This document shows positions 10,331-20,800 of a stretch of 64,000 nucleotides of DNA, in pieces (the first letter of the stretch is position 1; each line of letters starts with the position of its first letter). Source of the stretch: Paracoccus aminophilus JCM 7686 (GTDB taxonomy: Bacteria > Pseudomonadota > Alphaproteobacteria > Rhodobacterales > Rhodobacteraceae); NCBI RefSeq assembly GCF_000444995.1, contig NC_022041.1, forward strand, positions 966,001-1,030,000. The letters are read 5' to 3'. Made by a program: the position numbers and the translations under genes. Under the pieces are notes generated by a model, which had not been told where the DNA came from, made no database searches, and worked only from the letters and a program-made list of their open reading frames with translations.

Positions 10331-13300
10331 GTGAATGCGAAGATCACAGAAATGGACATCATCCGCCAGCAAATGGTGGCGATCGACGAGCTCAAAAAGC
10401 GGCTGAGCACGCAGGCGACGGAGGCCGAGCCTCTGGCTATCGTCGGCATGGCCTGCCGGTTTGGCGGCAAGGTGCAGTCTCTCGATGGCTATTGGGACTT
10501 TCTTGCGAGCAAAGGCAATGCGGTCTCGACCGTTCCCGCCGCGCGGGCGCAGGCGTTCGCGCCCGAAGATGTGGTCTATACCCAGAAGGCGAGCTTTCTG
10601 GACGATATCACATCTTTCGACGCGGCCTTCTTTGGCATCAGCGCGCGTGAAGCCGCGTCCATGGACCCGCAGCAACGCCTCTTGCTTGAGGTCAGCCATG
10701 AGGCGCTGGAAGATGCCGGCCATCCGATTGACCGCAAGCGCGGGGATCGCGTCGGGGTTTTCGTCGGCATCATGGCCTCGGATTACGGCGAGCTGGTCGC
10801 CGCCAGACGCCCCGCGCAATCGGTCGATCCCTATCATGCCAGCGGGCGCGGCTTTTGTTTCGCGGCCGGGCGGATCTCTTACACTTTCGGCTTTCGTGGA
10901 CCGTCTCTGGCGATCGACACCGCCTGTTCCTCGTCGCTCGTCGCGCTTGAAACCGCGCGAAAGTCGATCCTGAGCGATGAATGCGATTTCGCGCTGGTTG
11001 CCGGGGTGAATGTCATCTTGTCCCCAGCGGTGAATGCGGCGCTGTGCAAGGCACAGGCGCTGTCGCCCGAGGGGGTCTCTAAGGCCTTTTCGGCGGATGC
11101 GGATGGGTATGGCCGGGGTGAGGGCTGCGGCGCGCTGGTGCTGAAGCGTCTGTCGGATGCGCGGCGCGACGGCAATCGCATCTATGCGCTCTATCTGGGG
11201 GGCGCGGTGAACCATGATGGCCCGAGCTCGGGGTTGACGGTGCCAAGCGGTCCCGCGCAAACCGAACTCTTGCGTCGGGCATGGCGGACTGCCGGGGTCG
11301 CGCCTGAACAGCTCGACTTCGTCGAAACCCATGGCACCGGGACCAAGCTTGGCGACCCGATCGAGATCAGGGCGCTCGCCGATGCATTGGGCGCGCGTGA
11401 GACCAGCCTGCCGATTGGCTCGGTCAAGGCCAATATCGGGCATACCGAAAGCGCCTCAGGGCTTGCCTCGGTCATCAAGGCTGCGCTGATGCTGTCGCGG
11501 CGGCGCTGGTTGCCGCAGCTTCTCACGGGCGAGAAAAACCCGCTGATCGACTGGGCGAAGACCCCGCTCGATCTGGCGGCCGACAGCGCGGCTTGGGCGA
11601 CGCGTGACGCGCAAAGGGTGGTGGGCGTCAGCTCTTTCGGACTGAGCGGGACCAATGCCCATGTCGTGCTCGGCGAAGCCATACCGGGAGAGGCTGAGGC
11701 ACCAGCTCCTGAAGCGGCGCTTCCCGCCCTTCTGCTGCTGTCGGCCAAGACCACGACCGCGCTGAAGAGGCTAATCGCGCAGTATCGCCAACTTGCCCCG
11801 GATTGGTCCACCGAAGATCTGGCCGCGATTTGTCGGACGACCCGGAAGGGCAGGGCGCATCATAAGATTCGTTGCGCCGTGGTGGCCGAGACCGGCCTCG
11901 GACTTCAGGCGGCCCTCGACGGGCGCGAACTGGGCGAGCCAGGCCACGAAAGCGCGATCATGCGCTGGCCGGTTGGCGATGACGGTTCTGAGCAGGCGCG
12001 CCAGAGCCGTGATCTGCTTGCACGGCTGGAGGGGACGCGACGCGCGGGGGCGCTGTTCACGAGCCTTGGTTTGCAGCCCGAACAGCTTTTCGCCCCGGGA
12101 TATGAACAGGTGACTGCGCTCGCCGTGCAGATCGTCCTGCTCGAAACCCTGCAGGCGCTGAGAATGGATCTGTCCAAGGTTCAGGGCGAGGCTCTGGGCG
12201 GGCAGCTCGCGGCTTGGGCACGCGGTGAGATCACGCGCGAGGCGCTTTTCGCGCAGGCTTTGACCGATACGCCCCCTGGCGGGGCCGGTGACTGGTCTTT
12301 GATCTTCGAGGTGCCCGCGACCTCGCGACGCTCGGAGCCGGAGCCGCCCTCTGCCTCCTTGTGGACGGATCTTCTGGCGCTGCTCGGCCAGGTCTATGAA
12401 ACCGGGGCGAGCCTCGATTGGGCCAAGCTCGATGGCGCGCCCGCCGATCCCAAAGCGCCGGGTGCCCTGCTGGGGCGGGCGCCGCATTACCTCTTTGACC
12501 GCCAGCGTCATTGGTTGGCGGAGGTCGATCAGCCGCAGTTTCCGACAAATGGAACGCCGGTATCGACGGTGCAATCTTCAACCGAAAAGGAAAAGCCAGT
12601 GCAGGAAACAGCCGGGCAATCCGTTGGCGTGGCCGACAGCTACACGCGTTTTGATGAGTCCTTGCTGCGTTATGGCAGCGGGCGGCGCGCGCCCTATCTT
12701 CATTGGGCACCTTTTGCCGAGACTCCCGATTTTTCTTGGCTCAAGGTCTTCTGTCCCGAGGCCTTCGACGGCGGCCTGTCTGAGGCGCAGGAAAGCCATT
12801 ACCTGAACGCGATCTCGCAGATGCGGGCGCAGTCGCTGCGCGGGATCGACTTTTCGCAAGTCGAGCGCGTGTTGGACGTTGGTTGCGGCTATGGGACCGA
12901 TGTCTTCGACCTTGCCGCCGCCCATGATCATCTGCGGCTCGATGCCTATAACATCACCCTCGCGCAGGTCGATGTCGTCGCCAAAGAGATTGCCGCGCGC
13001 AACCTCGGCCGCCGCGTCCGGGTCTTTCACCGCGACAGCGCGAAAGACCCCTTCCCGGATCAGTACCAGCTCGCCTTCGCTTATCAGGTCGTGCACCATG
13101 TCGAAGACAAGGCGGCGCTGCTGGCCAATGTCGCCGACCATCTCGATGATGGCGGGCTTTTTGTCCTGACCGATATCATGGCCGAGGTCGATGAGCGCCT
13201 GGAGCATCTGGATTCCGAGGCGCGGCTGCTGCCGATCGCCCATTGGGTGACGCTGTTTGCAGAAGCCGGGTTCCGCGTGTTGAGCGTGGTCGATGCAAGC

Positions 13301-14017
13301 GAGCCCATCGGGAATTTCCTGCACGATCCGGATTTCGACCGAAACATCCAGACGCTGCGCGAACATATCAGCGCCGAAGAAGCCGATTTCGCCGTCGGCC
13401 CGCATATGCTGGGGCGGATGCTGCGCAAACGTCTGGCGCGCTATTCCATGCTGACCTTGCAGCGTGATCGGTTGCTGACCAAAGCGGCCCTGCTTCAGAT
13501 CAATGCCGCGCTGCTGGCGGCGCCGGTGCCTTATGCGCGGCTTAGCGCCGCCGATCTGGGCTTTCAGACCTCAGGCGAGGCGCGTCGCACCCAAGCTGCC
13601 TCTGGCGCAGGCGCGGGTGCAGAGATCAGCGCACGCAGGGCGGGTGATGCAAGCGGCGACGGGGCCGCGATCGCGGCGCAGGTCGAGGCTCTGATCCGCG
13701 AGGCGCTTGAAATGCCCGAAAGCGCGCGCCTGCCCAAAGAGGCCGAGTTGATGGAACTTGGCGTCGACTCGTTCACCGCTTTGCTGGTGGTGCAGGGCAT
13801 CAAGCGCGAGCTTGGCCTGAACTATGAGATGAGCGAGCTGCTCGGGCCCGGCACGCTTGGCGATCATATCGACCGCGTGGTGGCACGCGCTCAGCAGGCA
13901 AGGGAGTCCTCGGTTCGGGCGGCCGATGCCTCTCAGGGTATCGACGAGCTGAGCGATGAGGAGGTCCTCAGGCTGCTTGCGGAAGAGCAGGCTTTGAATG
14001 CCGCGCTTGGCGCCTGA
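10331..14017 (+). CDS. Type I polyketide synthase module: KS-(AT remnant)-C-methyltransferase-ACP
   Basis: The 1228-residue protein starts at GTG 10331, nine bases after an AGGAG box. A short N-terminal helix (about 8-30) may dock to the preceding PKS. The KS is complete (Cys199 in DTACSS, HGTGT, NIGH). The stretch where an AT belongs (about 480-740) keeps the flanking linkers and the helix before the nucleophile elbow, but reads VQGEALG where GHSxGE is expected, so it should be inactive. A SAM-dependent C-methyltransferase follows with LDVGCGYGTD near 846-856, and the ACP carries Ser1147 (GVDSF). There is no KR, DH or ER. The module should extend by one unit, alpha-methylate it and leave the beta-keto group. 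The extender must be loaded in trans. Confidence 0.93.
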   Translation: MNAKITEMDIIRQQMVAIDELKKRLSTQATEAEPLAIVGMACRFGGKVQSLDGYWDFLASKGNAVSTVPAARAQAFAPEDVVYTQKASFLDDITSFDAAFFGISAREAASMDPQQRLLLEVSHEALEDAGHPIDRKRGDRVGVFVGIMASDYGELVAARRPAQSVDPYHASGRGFCFAAGRISYTFGFRGPSLAIDTACSSSLVALETARKSILSDECDFALVAGVNVILSPAVNAALCKAQALSPEGVSKAFSADADGYGRGEGCGALVLKRLSDARRDGNRIYALYLGGAVNHDGPSSGLTVPSGPAQTELLRRAWRTAGVAPEQLDFVETHGTGTKLGDPIEIRALADALGARETSLPIGSVKANIGHTESASGLASVIKAALMLSRRRWLPQLLTGEKNPLIDWAKTPLDLAADSAAWATRDAQRVVGVSSFGLSGTNAHVVLGEAIPGEAEAPAPEAALPALLLLSAKTTTALKRLIAQYRQLAPDWSTEDLAAICRTTRKGRAHHKIRCAVVAETGLGLQAALDGRELGEPGHESAIMRWPVGDDGSEQARQSRDLLARLEGTRRAGALFTSLGLQPEQLFAPGYEQVTALAVQIVLLETLQALRMDLSKVQGEALGGQLAAWARGEITREALFAQALTDTPPGGAGDWSLIFEVPATSRRSEPEPPSASLWTDLLALLGQVYETGASLDWAKLDGAPADPKAPGALLGRAPHYLFDRQRHWLAEVDQPQFPTNGTPVSTVQSSTEKEKPVQETAGQSVGVADSYTRFDESLLRYGSGRRAPYLHWAPFAETPDFSWLKVFCPEAFDGGLSEAQESHYLNAISQMRAQSLRGIDFSQVERVLDVGCGYGTDVFDLAAAHDHLRLDAYNITLAQVDVVAKEIAARNLGRRVRVFHRDSAKDPFPDQYQLAFAYQVVHHVEDKAALLANVADHLDDGGLFVLTDIMAEVDERLEHLDSEARLLPIAHWVTLFAEAGFRVLSVVDASEPIGNFLHDPDFDRNIQTLREHISAEEADFAVGPHMLGRMLRKRLARYSMLTLQRDRLLTKAALLQINAALLAAPVPYARLSAADLGFQTSGEARRTQAASGAGAGAEISARRAGDASGDGAAIAAQVEALIREALEMPESARLPKEAELMELGVDSFTALLVVQGIKRELGLNYEMSELLGPGTLGDHIDRVVARAQQARESSVRAADASQGIDELSDEEVLRLLAEEQALNAALGA

Positions 14018-14071
14018 CGGAACGCGCCCGGAACCGGCGTCGCCCGAACTTTGACAGAAGGGTATAGACAC

Positions 14072-14809
14072 GTGGAATTTCTCAAAAGCATGACCGTTCC
14101 GCTCGTGGGTGAATTGCATGACACCTACCTGCTGCATCTCGCCTTGGACCCTGATGAGATCAGGCCCTATATGCCGGCTTCGATGCCGCTGCGGATCGTC
14201 GACGGCAAGGCGATCATGTCCTTGGTGAATGTCCAGGCCCGGCATTTTCGCTTGCGCGGTATGCCGCGGTCCTGGGGGGTCAAATACAATGCCGTGATGA
14301 TGCGCATGACCGTCGATGATGCCCATCTGACGCCGGACGGGCTGTGTCGCGGCATCCATATCCCGCATATCTTCCTGAGCCGCGGATATATGAGCAAAGC
14401 CTTCGGCCTGACCACGGATCAAAGCACGTCGCCCGCGGCGATCTAGGTGGACGGGGCTTCGTTGAAGCTGCGGGCCGGGGCCCATACGCTCAGCTATGTC
14501 GCCGATCCCGACACCACGGTCGAGACGCCGCTGGACCAGCTCGAGATCGCCGAAAACCTCGACCGTGCCTATACGGTTTCGGACAGCGGACAGGTGCGGC
14601 GCATCACGATTGCCCGGGACAAATGGCCGCTGCGGGCCGTCGCCTGCCATGAGTTCAAGACGAGTATGTTCGAAAGCGCGCAGGTGCGCTGCCTGTTCAA
14701 GGTGACCGAGGTCATTCCCTATGAATGGAGCGCCTTCAACCGCCTTTACGAGGTTCCGCTGGCGCAGGCCCGGCGCGCACGCTCTTTCGCGACGGAGCAG
14801 ATCGGATGA
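14072..14809 (+). pseudogene. DUF2071-like protein interrupted by a single in-frame amber codon
   Basis: One continuous frame runs from GTG 14072 (AGAAGGG box ten bases upstream) to the TGA at 14807, broken only by TAG at 14444-14446. Both halves are clearly coding. The first (MEFLKSMTVPLVG...) resembles DUF2071/acetoacetate-decarboxylase-fold proteins with its DPDEIRPYMPASMPL pattern; the second continues with the beta-rich remainder. Without the TAG it would be about 245 residues. The stop overlaps the next PKS start (ATGA at 14806), so the gene sits inside the PKS operon and may act on the polyketide, although that role is inferred. The TAG may be a recent nonsense mutation (from CAG, AAG or TGG), a sequencing error, or a read-through site. 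The lack of decay elsewhere argues for something recent. Confidence 0.8.
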
Positions 14810-17800
14810 GCGACGAGATGGCTGTGCTGGAGTCTGCGGTGGCGATTGTCGGCCTCTCGGCGCGCTTTCCCGGCTGCGCGGATCATCGCGAGTTTTGGCA
14901 AAACCTTCGCGCGGGCAAGGAAACGGTCCGAACCTTCCAGCGCGCCGAGCTGCTTGCCGCCGGTGTTTCCCCCGATCTTGTCGATCGGCCCGATTATGTC
15001 GCGCGTAAGGGCATTCTTGACCGGCTGGAGGCCTTCGATCACGATCTTTTCGCGCTGACGAAGGGCGAGGCCGCGCAGCTCGATCCGCAGCACCGCTTGC
15101 TTCTCGAGCTCGCCTTTCACGCCTTTGAGGACGCCGGTTACGATCCGGGCGAATATCCCCGAACGGGCGTCTTTTGCGGAGTCGGGCTGGGCTCGGGCAT
15201 GTTGGGGCGCGCGCTTGCGCAGGCCGGAGAGGTTTCCGAGCAGGATCTTTTCGCGCTTTATGTCTCGTCGGAAAAAGATTTCGTTGCCACCCGGATCGCC
15301 AACCGTCTGGGCTTGCAGGGGCCGGCCTTGGGCGTGCAGACGGCCTGCTCGACCTCGCTTGTCGCCGTGCATCTTGCGGTGCAGAGCCTGCTGTCGGGCG
15401 AGGTCGATTGTGCACTGGCCGGGGGCGCTTCGGCTTCGACCCCTTCGGTGCGCGGATACCGCTATTCGAGCGATTTCATCCTCTCCAAAGACGGGCATAC
15501 CCGTCCGTTCGATGCCGAGGCGAGCGGCACGCTGTTCAGTCAGGGCGGGGGCATGGTGCTGCTCAAGCGCTATGAGGATGCGCTGCGCGACGGCGACAGG
15601 CCCTATGCCCTGATCCTCGGCAGCGCGATCAACAATGACGGCAGTGACAAGGTCGGCTTTACCGCGCCCAGTGTGACCGGTCAGGCGGCGGTGATCCGTG
15701 AGGCGCTGGCGGTTGCTGGCGTCGCGCCCGAAACGCTCGGCTATGTCGAGGCCCATGGCACCGGCACCAGCCTCGGCGACCCGATCGAGGTCCGTGCGCT
15801 GACGCAGGCCTTCGGTGTGGCGCAACCCGGTTCTTGTGCGATCGGTTCGGTCAAGGGCAACTTCGGCCATACGGATACCGCCGCCGGGATCGCAGGGCTG
15901 ATCAAGACTGCGCTGTGCCTGCATAATCAAAGTCTGGTTCCGACGGTCAATTACACCACCGCCAATCCGAAGATCGGATTTCAGGACACGCCTTTCTTCG
16001 TTCAGGGCGATTTCGCGCCATGGCCCGCGCGTGACGGGGTCCGTCGGGCCGGGGTCAGCGCCTTTGGCATCGGCGGGACCAATGCCCATGTCATCTTGCA
16101 GGATGCGCCGCCCCAGTTCGCGCAAAGATCAGCGTGCGGGGCGAAAACGGGATCGGCGCCGACGGATATCTGCCTTCCTCTCAGCGGTCGCAGCGCCGCC
16201 GCGGTGGTCGAAAGCGCGCAGGGTCTGCGGGCTGTCTGCGAAAGCGCGGAACCTGCTTTCGGCGATCTGGAGCGCACCCTGCGCGCCCGGCGCGAACATG
16301 CCGAGTACCGGCATGTGGTCTTTGCCAAGGATCACGGCGGTCTGCGCCAAGCCCTCAGCGCCGTGGCCACCCAGAACCTTGAGCCCGTGACGCCGCGCCC
16401 TGTGGTTTTCCTCTTCTCGGGCCAAGGTTCGCAATTTCCCGGGGCCGGTCGCGAGCTCTACACGCAGTATCCGGTTTTTCGCGAGCAGTTCGATCATCTC
16501 GCCACGATTGCCGGACGCAGTCTCGATGTCGATTTGCGCCAGCTCGCCTTTGGGCAAGAGCGTGGTCGCATGGATGAAACCTGGTTGACGCAGGTGCTGC
16601 TGCTCTCGTCCGAATATGCGCTGGCCAAACAGATCATGGCTTGGGGGGTGAAACCGGCGGCCTTGCTGGGCCATAGTATCGGTCAATGGACGGCGGCGGC
16701 ACTTGCCGGGATCGTTTCAGCCGAAGATGCGCTGCATCTGACGATCGAGCGCGGTGCCTTGCTGTGGCAGCAGCCTCGCGGCGGCATGCTCTCGATCCCG
16801 CTGTCGGCCGAGGATTGTCTGGCTGAGCTGAAGGACAGCGGCCTGTCGCTTGATCTGGCGGCAGAGAACGGCCCGCGAGCCTCCGTCGTCGCCGGAACGA
16901 AGGCCGAGCTCACCCGCTTTCAAGAGAGGCTGGAGGCGCAGGGCATCACCAGCCGCCAGCTGCGGACCTCGCATGCCTTCCACTCGCGCTTGATCGACGG
17001 CGCGGTGGCCCCGTTTGCCGCAGCAGTCGGCGGCGTGACCCGCAAGCCGCCCGAGATCCCGATCATCTGCAATGTCACGGGAGAATGGCTTGGCGATGCG
17101 CAGGCGGTCGATCCGGGCTATTGGGCGGATCATATCGCCCGCCCGGTCCGCTTTGCCCGTGGGATCGAGACTTTGCAGCGCCATGCCGATTTTTGCTATC
17201 TCGAGGTCGGGCCGGGAACCGCGCTCAGCCAGCTTGCGCGCGCCTGCCTGCCCCTGCCAGAGCGGCGCTGGGTGGCGTCGAGTATGCGTGGCCCTGATCA
17301 GCCCTCGGATCGCGAGGCGCTTCTGCAGGGGCTCGGCCGCGTGTGGGAGGCGGGCCAACCCGTGGATTTCGCGCAGATCCGGCCGCTCGATCAGGCGCGT
17401 CGGCTGCATCTGCCGGGCACCCGTCTCGAAGGCGAGGCCCCGCCCGCGGCTGAGGTCGAGGTGCTGGGGCAGAGCTGGCAGGCTCTGGCGCTCGCCCGCC
17501 CGGATGCCAAAGACGGCACCGCTCTGGCTTCGAGGCAGGGACTTGCCGCCCTGATTTTGGCGGCGGATGCGGACATGGAACAGGCGGGGCGCGCGGCGCT
17601 GCATCCCGTCGTCGGGAAGGTGCATGCCGTGACGTTGGCCGATCTCGGTGATCGGGACCCGGTCGCGGCCCTTACCGACCTGCTTGACCAGCTGCGGCGT
17701 GACGGGGTGAGCCTGCAGCTTGTGGTCGATCTTTGGCCGCTGTCGGACGAGCTTCGCCTTGAGCCTCTGGTGCAGCGCGCCCTTGCCCTTGCGGCTGCCC

Positions 17801-20800
17801 TGACCGCCCATGACCGGCCTGCCTTCTGGTGGACCCTCGCGCGGCCCGCCGAGAGCGCCAAGCCGCCGCTTCAGGCGTGGTTGACCGGGCCGGTGGTCAG
17901 CGCCGCAAGCGAATGTCGCGGTCTGGCGGCCCGGCTGGTGACGCTCGACACCCAAAGCTCGGTCGAGGCCGCACTGGGCGTTCTCGACCGAGCTTTGGGC
18001 GATGAGGCCTTTCCCAAGCTGACCGCCGTTCGTGGCGATAGATGGTTCCAGCCGGTCTTTACGTCGCTGGCCGCAGACAAGCACCCGCCACCCTTTGCGC
18101 GAGGTGCGCATCATGTGCTGACGGGCGGCTTTGGCGGGGTGGGGCGTCTATTCGCGGCACATCTGGCCAAGGCTCATGGCGCGAAGCTGACGCTTCTGGG
18201 GCGAAGCCTTCCGCCCTCGGTCGCCGAATTGGAGCACAGCCTGCGCGAGCTCGGTGCGCAAGGCGTCTTGAGCTACGGCGTCGATATCACGGATGAGGTG
18301 GCGCTGCGGCGCGCGCTTGACGATGCGCGCGCGCAGCATGGTCCGATTGCCGGCGTGATCCATGCGGCGGGACTTGCGGGCGGCGGCTTTCTCAAGGGCG
18401 CGGATTGGGAAAACTATGCTCGGGTGATTGCCCCCAAGATATCGGGAACTGTCGGGCTGATCTCGGCACTGGAGAACGATCCGCTGGCTTATGCGATCTT
18501 CTGTTCGTCGATCGCGGCATCCGACGGCGGGGCGGGGCAGGCCGCCTATGCGGGCGCGAATGCTTTCCTCGACAGCTATGCCCAGAGCCTGCGCGACGGC
18601 GGATTGCCCGCGACGAGCATTCAATGGGGGCGCTTCGCCGAGGTCGGTATGGCGCAGCGTGCGCTAGAAGAGCTGGTGACGCGGCGCGAGAACGGCTCGT
18701 TCTTTCAAACCACCGAAGGCGCGCAAGCGCGCGGGCGCCGCCACATCCTCGCCAATCTCGATGCGGGACATTGGGCGTTTTACGACCATCGGGTCGGGGG
18801 CGTGCCGCTGCTGCCCGGCACCGGTCAGATCGAATTCCTGCTGCGCATGTTCGGTGCGCCCAAGAAAACCCCGATCCGGCTGGAAAACATCCGGTTTGAA
18901 CGTCCGCTTCAGATCGCGCTTGGCCGATCGCGCCAGCTTGACGTGATCCATGAGCTTGCATCGAACGAGATCACCCTGACCAGCCGGGCGGCAGGTGGCG
19001 ATGATCGCGAAATCGTCCATTCGCGGGCGCGGCTGGTGCAGGACGCACCAAAGCCGCGCGCGGCGCTGGATTTGCACGCCATTCTGGGTCGTTGTCCCGA
19101 GCGGATCAGCTCGGCCGAGGATGAGCTGGCGCGCATCCCCAAAGAGCGTATTTTCTTCGGAGAGATGTGGCGCAAGAACCGCGTCACCTTGCACAAAGGG
19201 GATGGCGAACTGGTGGTCGAGATCGTCCAACCCAAGGAGGACGAGGTCTATGCTTTCCATCCCGCTCTGATGGATCTGGCCACCGGCTTCGCGCGGGCTT
19301 TGCTGGAAAACTCGGCGGAGGATGCCGAGCTGCATTTGCCCGTGGCTTACCAAGAGTTCACGTGGTTTCGTCCGAGCCCGTCCCATCTTTTCGCCCATTG
19401 CACCCTGCGCGATCAGGACAAGACCGAGGGCACGGTGCGCTTCGACATCACCCTTTGCGACGACAGCGGCGAAAGATGCGCAGAGATTCTTGGCTTCACC
19501 TTGAAACGTATCCCCGCCGGTCTGCCCGCAGTCGAGACCCGCGCGCCGGACGGGTTGAGCAATGAGACCGCAATCGCGGCGCTTGAACGGATCTGGGGTC
19601 AGTCCGCTTCGGCCGTGTTGCGGGTGCCGGTGTTGCAAGCCGCGACGTCGGAAAAGGCGCGCCAAAGCCGTGGCGCGTCCGCCTCGCAGCTTACCGGCGC
19701 CGAAGATCTCGCCGGTAAGCTGCGAGAGGTTGTGGCGCGATATCTCGGCATTGACCCGGCGGCGGTGGACGACCGGCAATCCTTCGACGAGATGGGCGCG
19801 TCGTCGCTCGTGCTGGTCCAGATCACCAGCGCGCTGCGCGAAGAGCTTGGCGTCTCACTGGGGCTTGATGCCGTCATGGCAGAGCCGACGATCGCCGGTT
19901 TGACCCGCGCCGTTGCGACACAGCTTGGCGCGCCAGATCCTGTGGCCGACCCTGTGGCCGAGGCTCTCGTTCCGGCGGAGAGCGGTGCTGATGGGCGCTC
20001 GGCTGGGGGCGTGGAACCCGCGCCTTCAGCACCTCGGATTGCGATGCGACCGGCAGAGAAAACGGCTGTCGCCGTCCCGCGCGCCGTCACCGTCGCGGGT
20101 GCGGTCGATCGAGAGCCGCTGGCGTTGCGTCTTCGCAGCGGTCAGAGCCATATCCCGCCGCTCTTCTGCCTCCATCCGGCGGGCGGCTCGGCCTTGGCCT
20201 TTATCGGGCTCATGCCCTATCTCGATCCGAGCCAACCCGTCATCGCGATCCAAGGGCGGGGCATGGTCGGGGATGAAGCGCCTGACAGCGAAGTCATCGA
20301 CATGGCGCGGCGTTATCTCAAGATCATCCGCACGATCCAGCCACGAGGGCCATATTTTCTCTGTGGCCTGTCTCTGGGCGGGATGGTCGCCTTCGATCTG
20401 GCACGGCGTTTGCAAAAGACCGGCGAATCCGTGGCTTGGCTTGGGATGATCGACAGCCCGGGCCCCGGGCAGACGACCAAACGCCAGGTTCAGGGCGATG
20501 ATGCGCACGTGCTGGACTATGTGCGGACCAGTGCGCCCGACATGTATCCCACCTTCCGTCGGCTCGCCGAGCAAAATCCGGGCTTTCTCAGAACGTGGCG
20601 GCTGCACAACCTTGCCCTCGAACGCTACAACCCGGATCCTCTGGATGTGAAAATCCACTTTTTCCGCGCCAATGAGCGCGACGAGGTCATCGCCGATCAC
20701 CCCGAACATGGCTGGATCCCTCTGGCGCGGGACGGAATCGACATCCGGCCGATCCCCGGCAACCACCTGACCATGACGGCGGAACCCCATGCGCGCGTGC

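Noticed and set aside
9266..11443. 725-codon minus-strand frame across two PKS genes
   Set aside because: Antisense shadow spanning a PKS gene junction; no domain and no plausible start.
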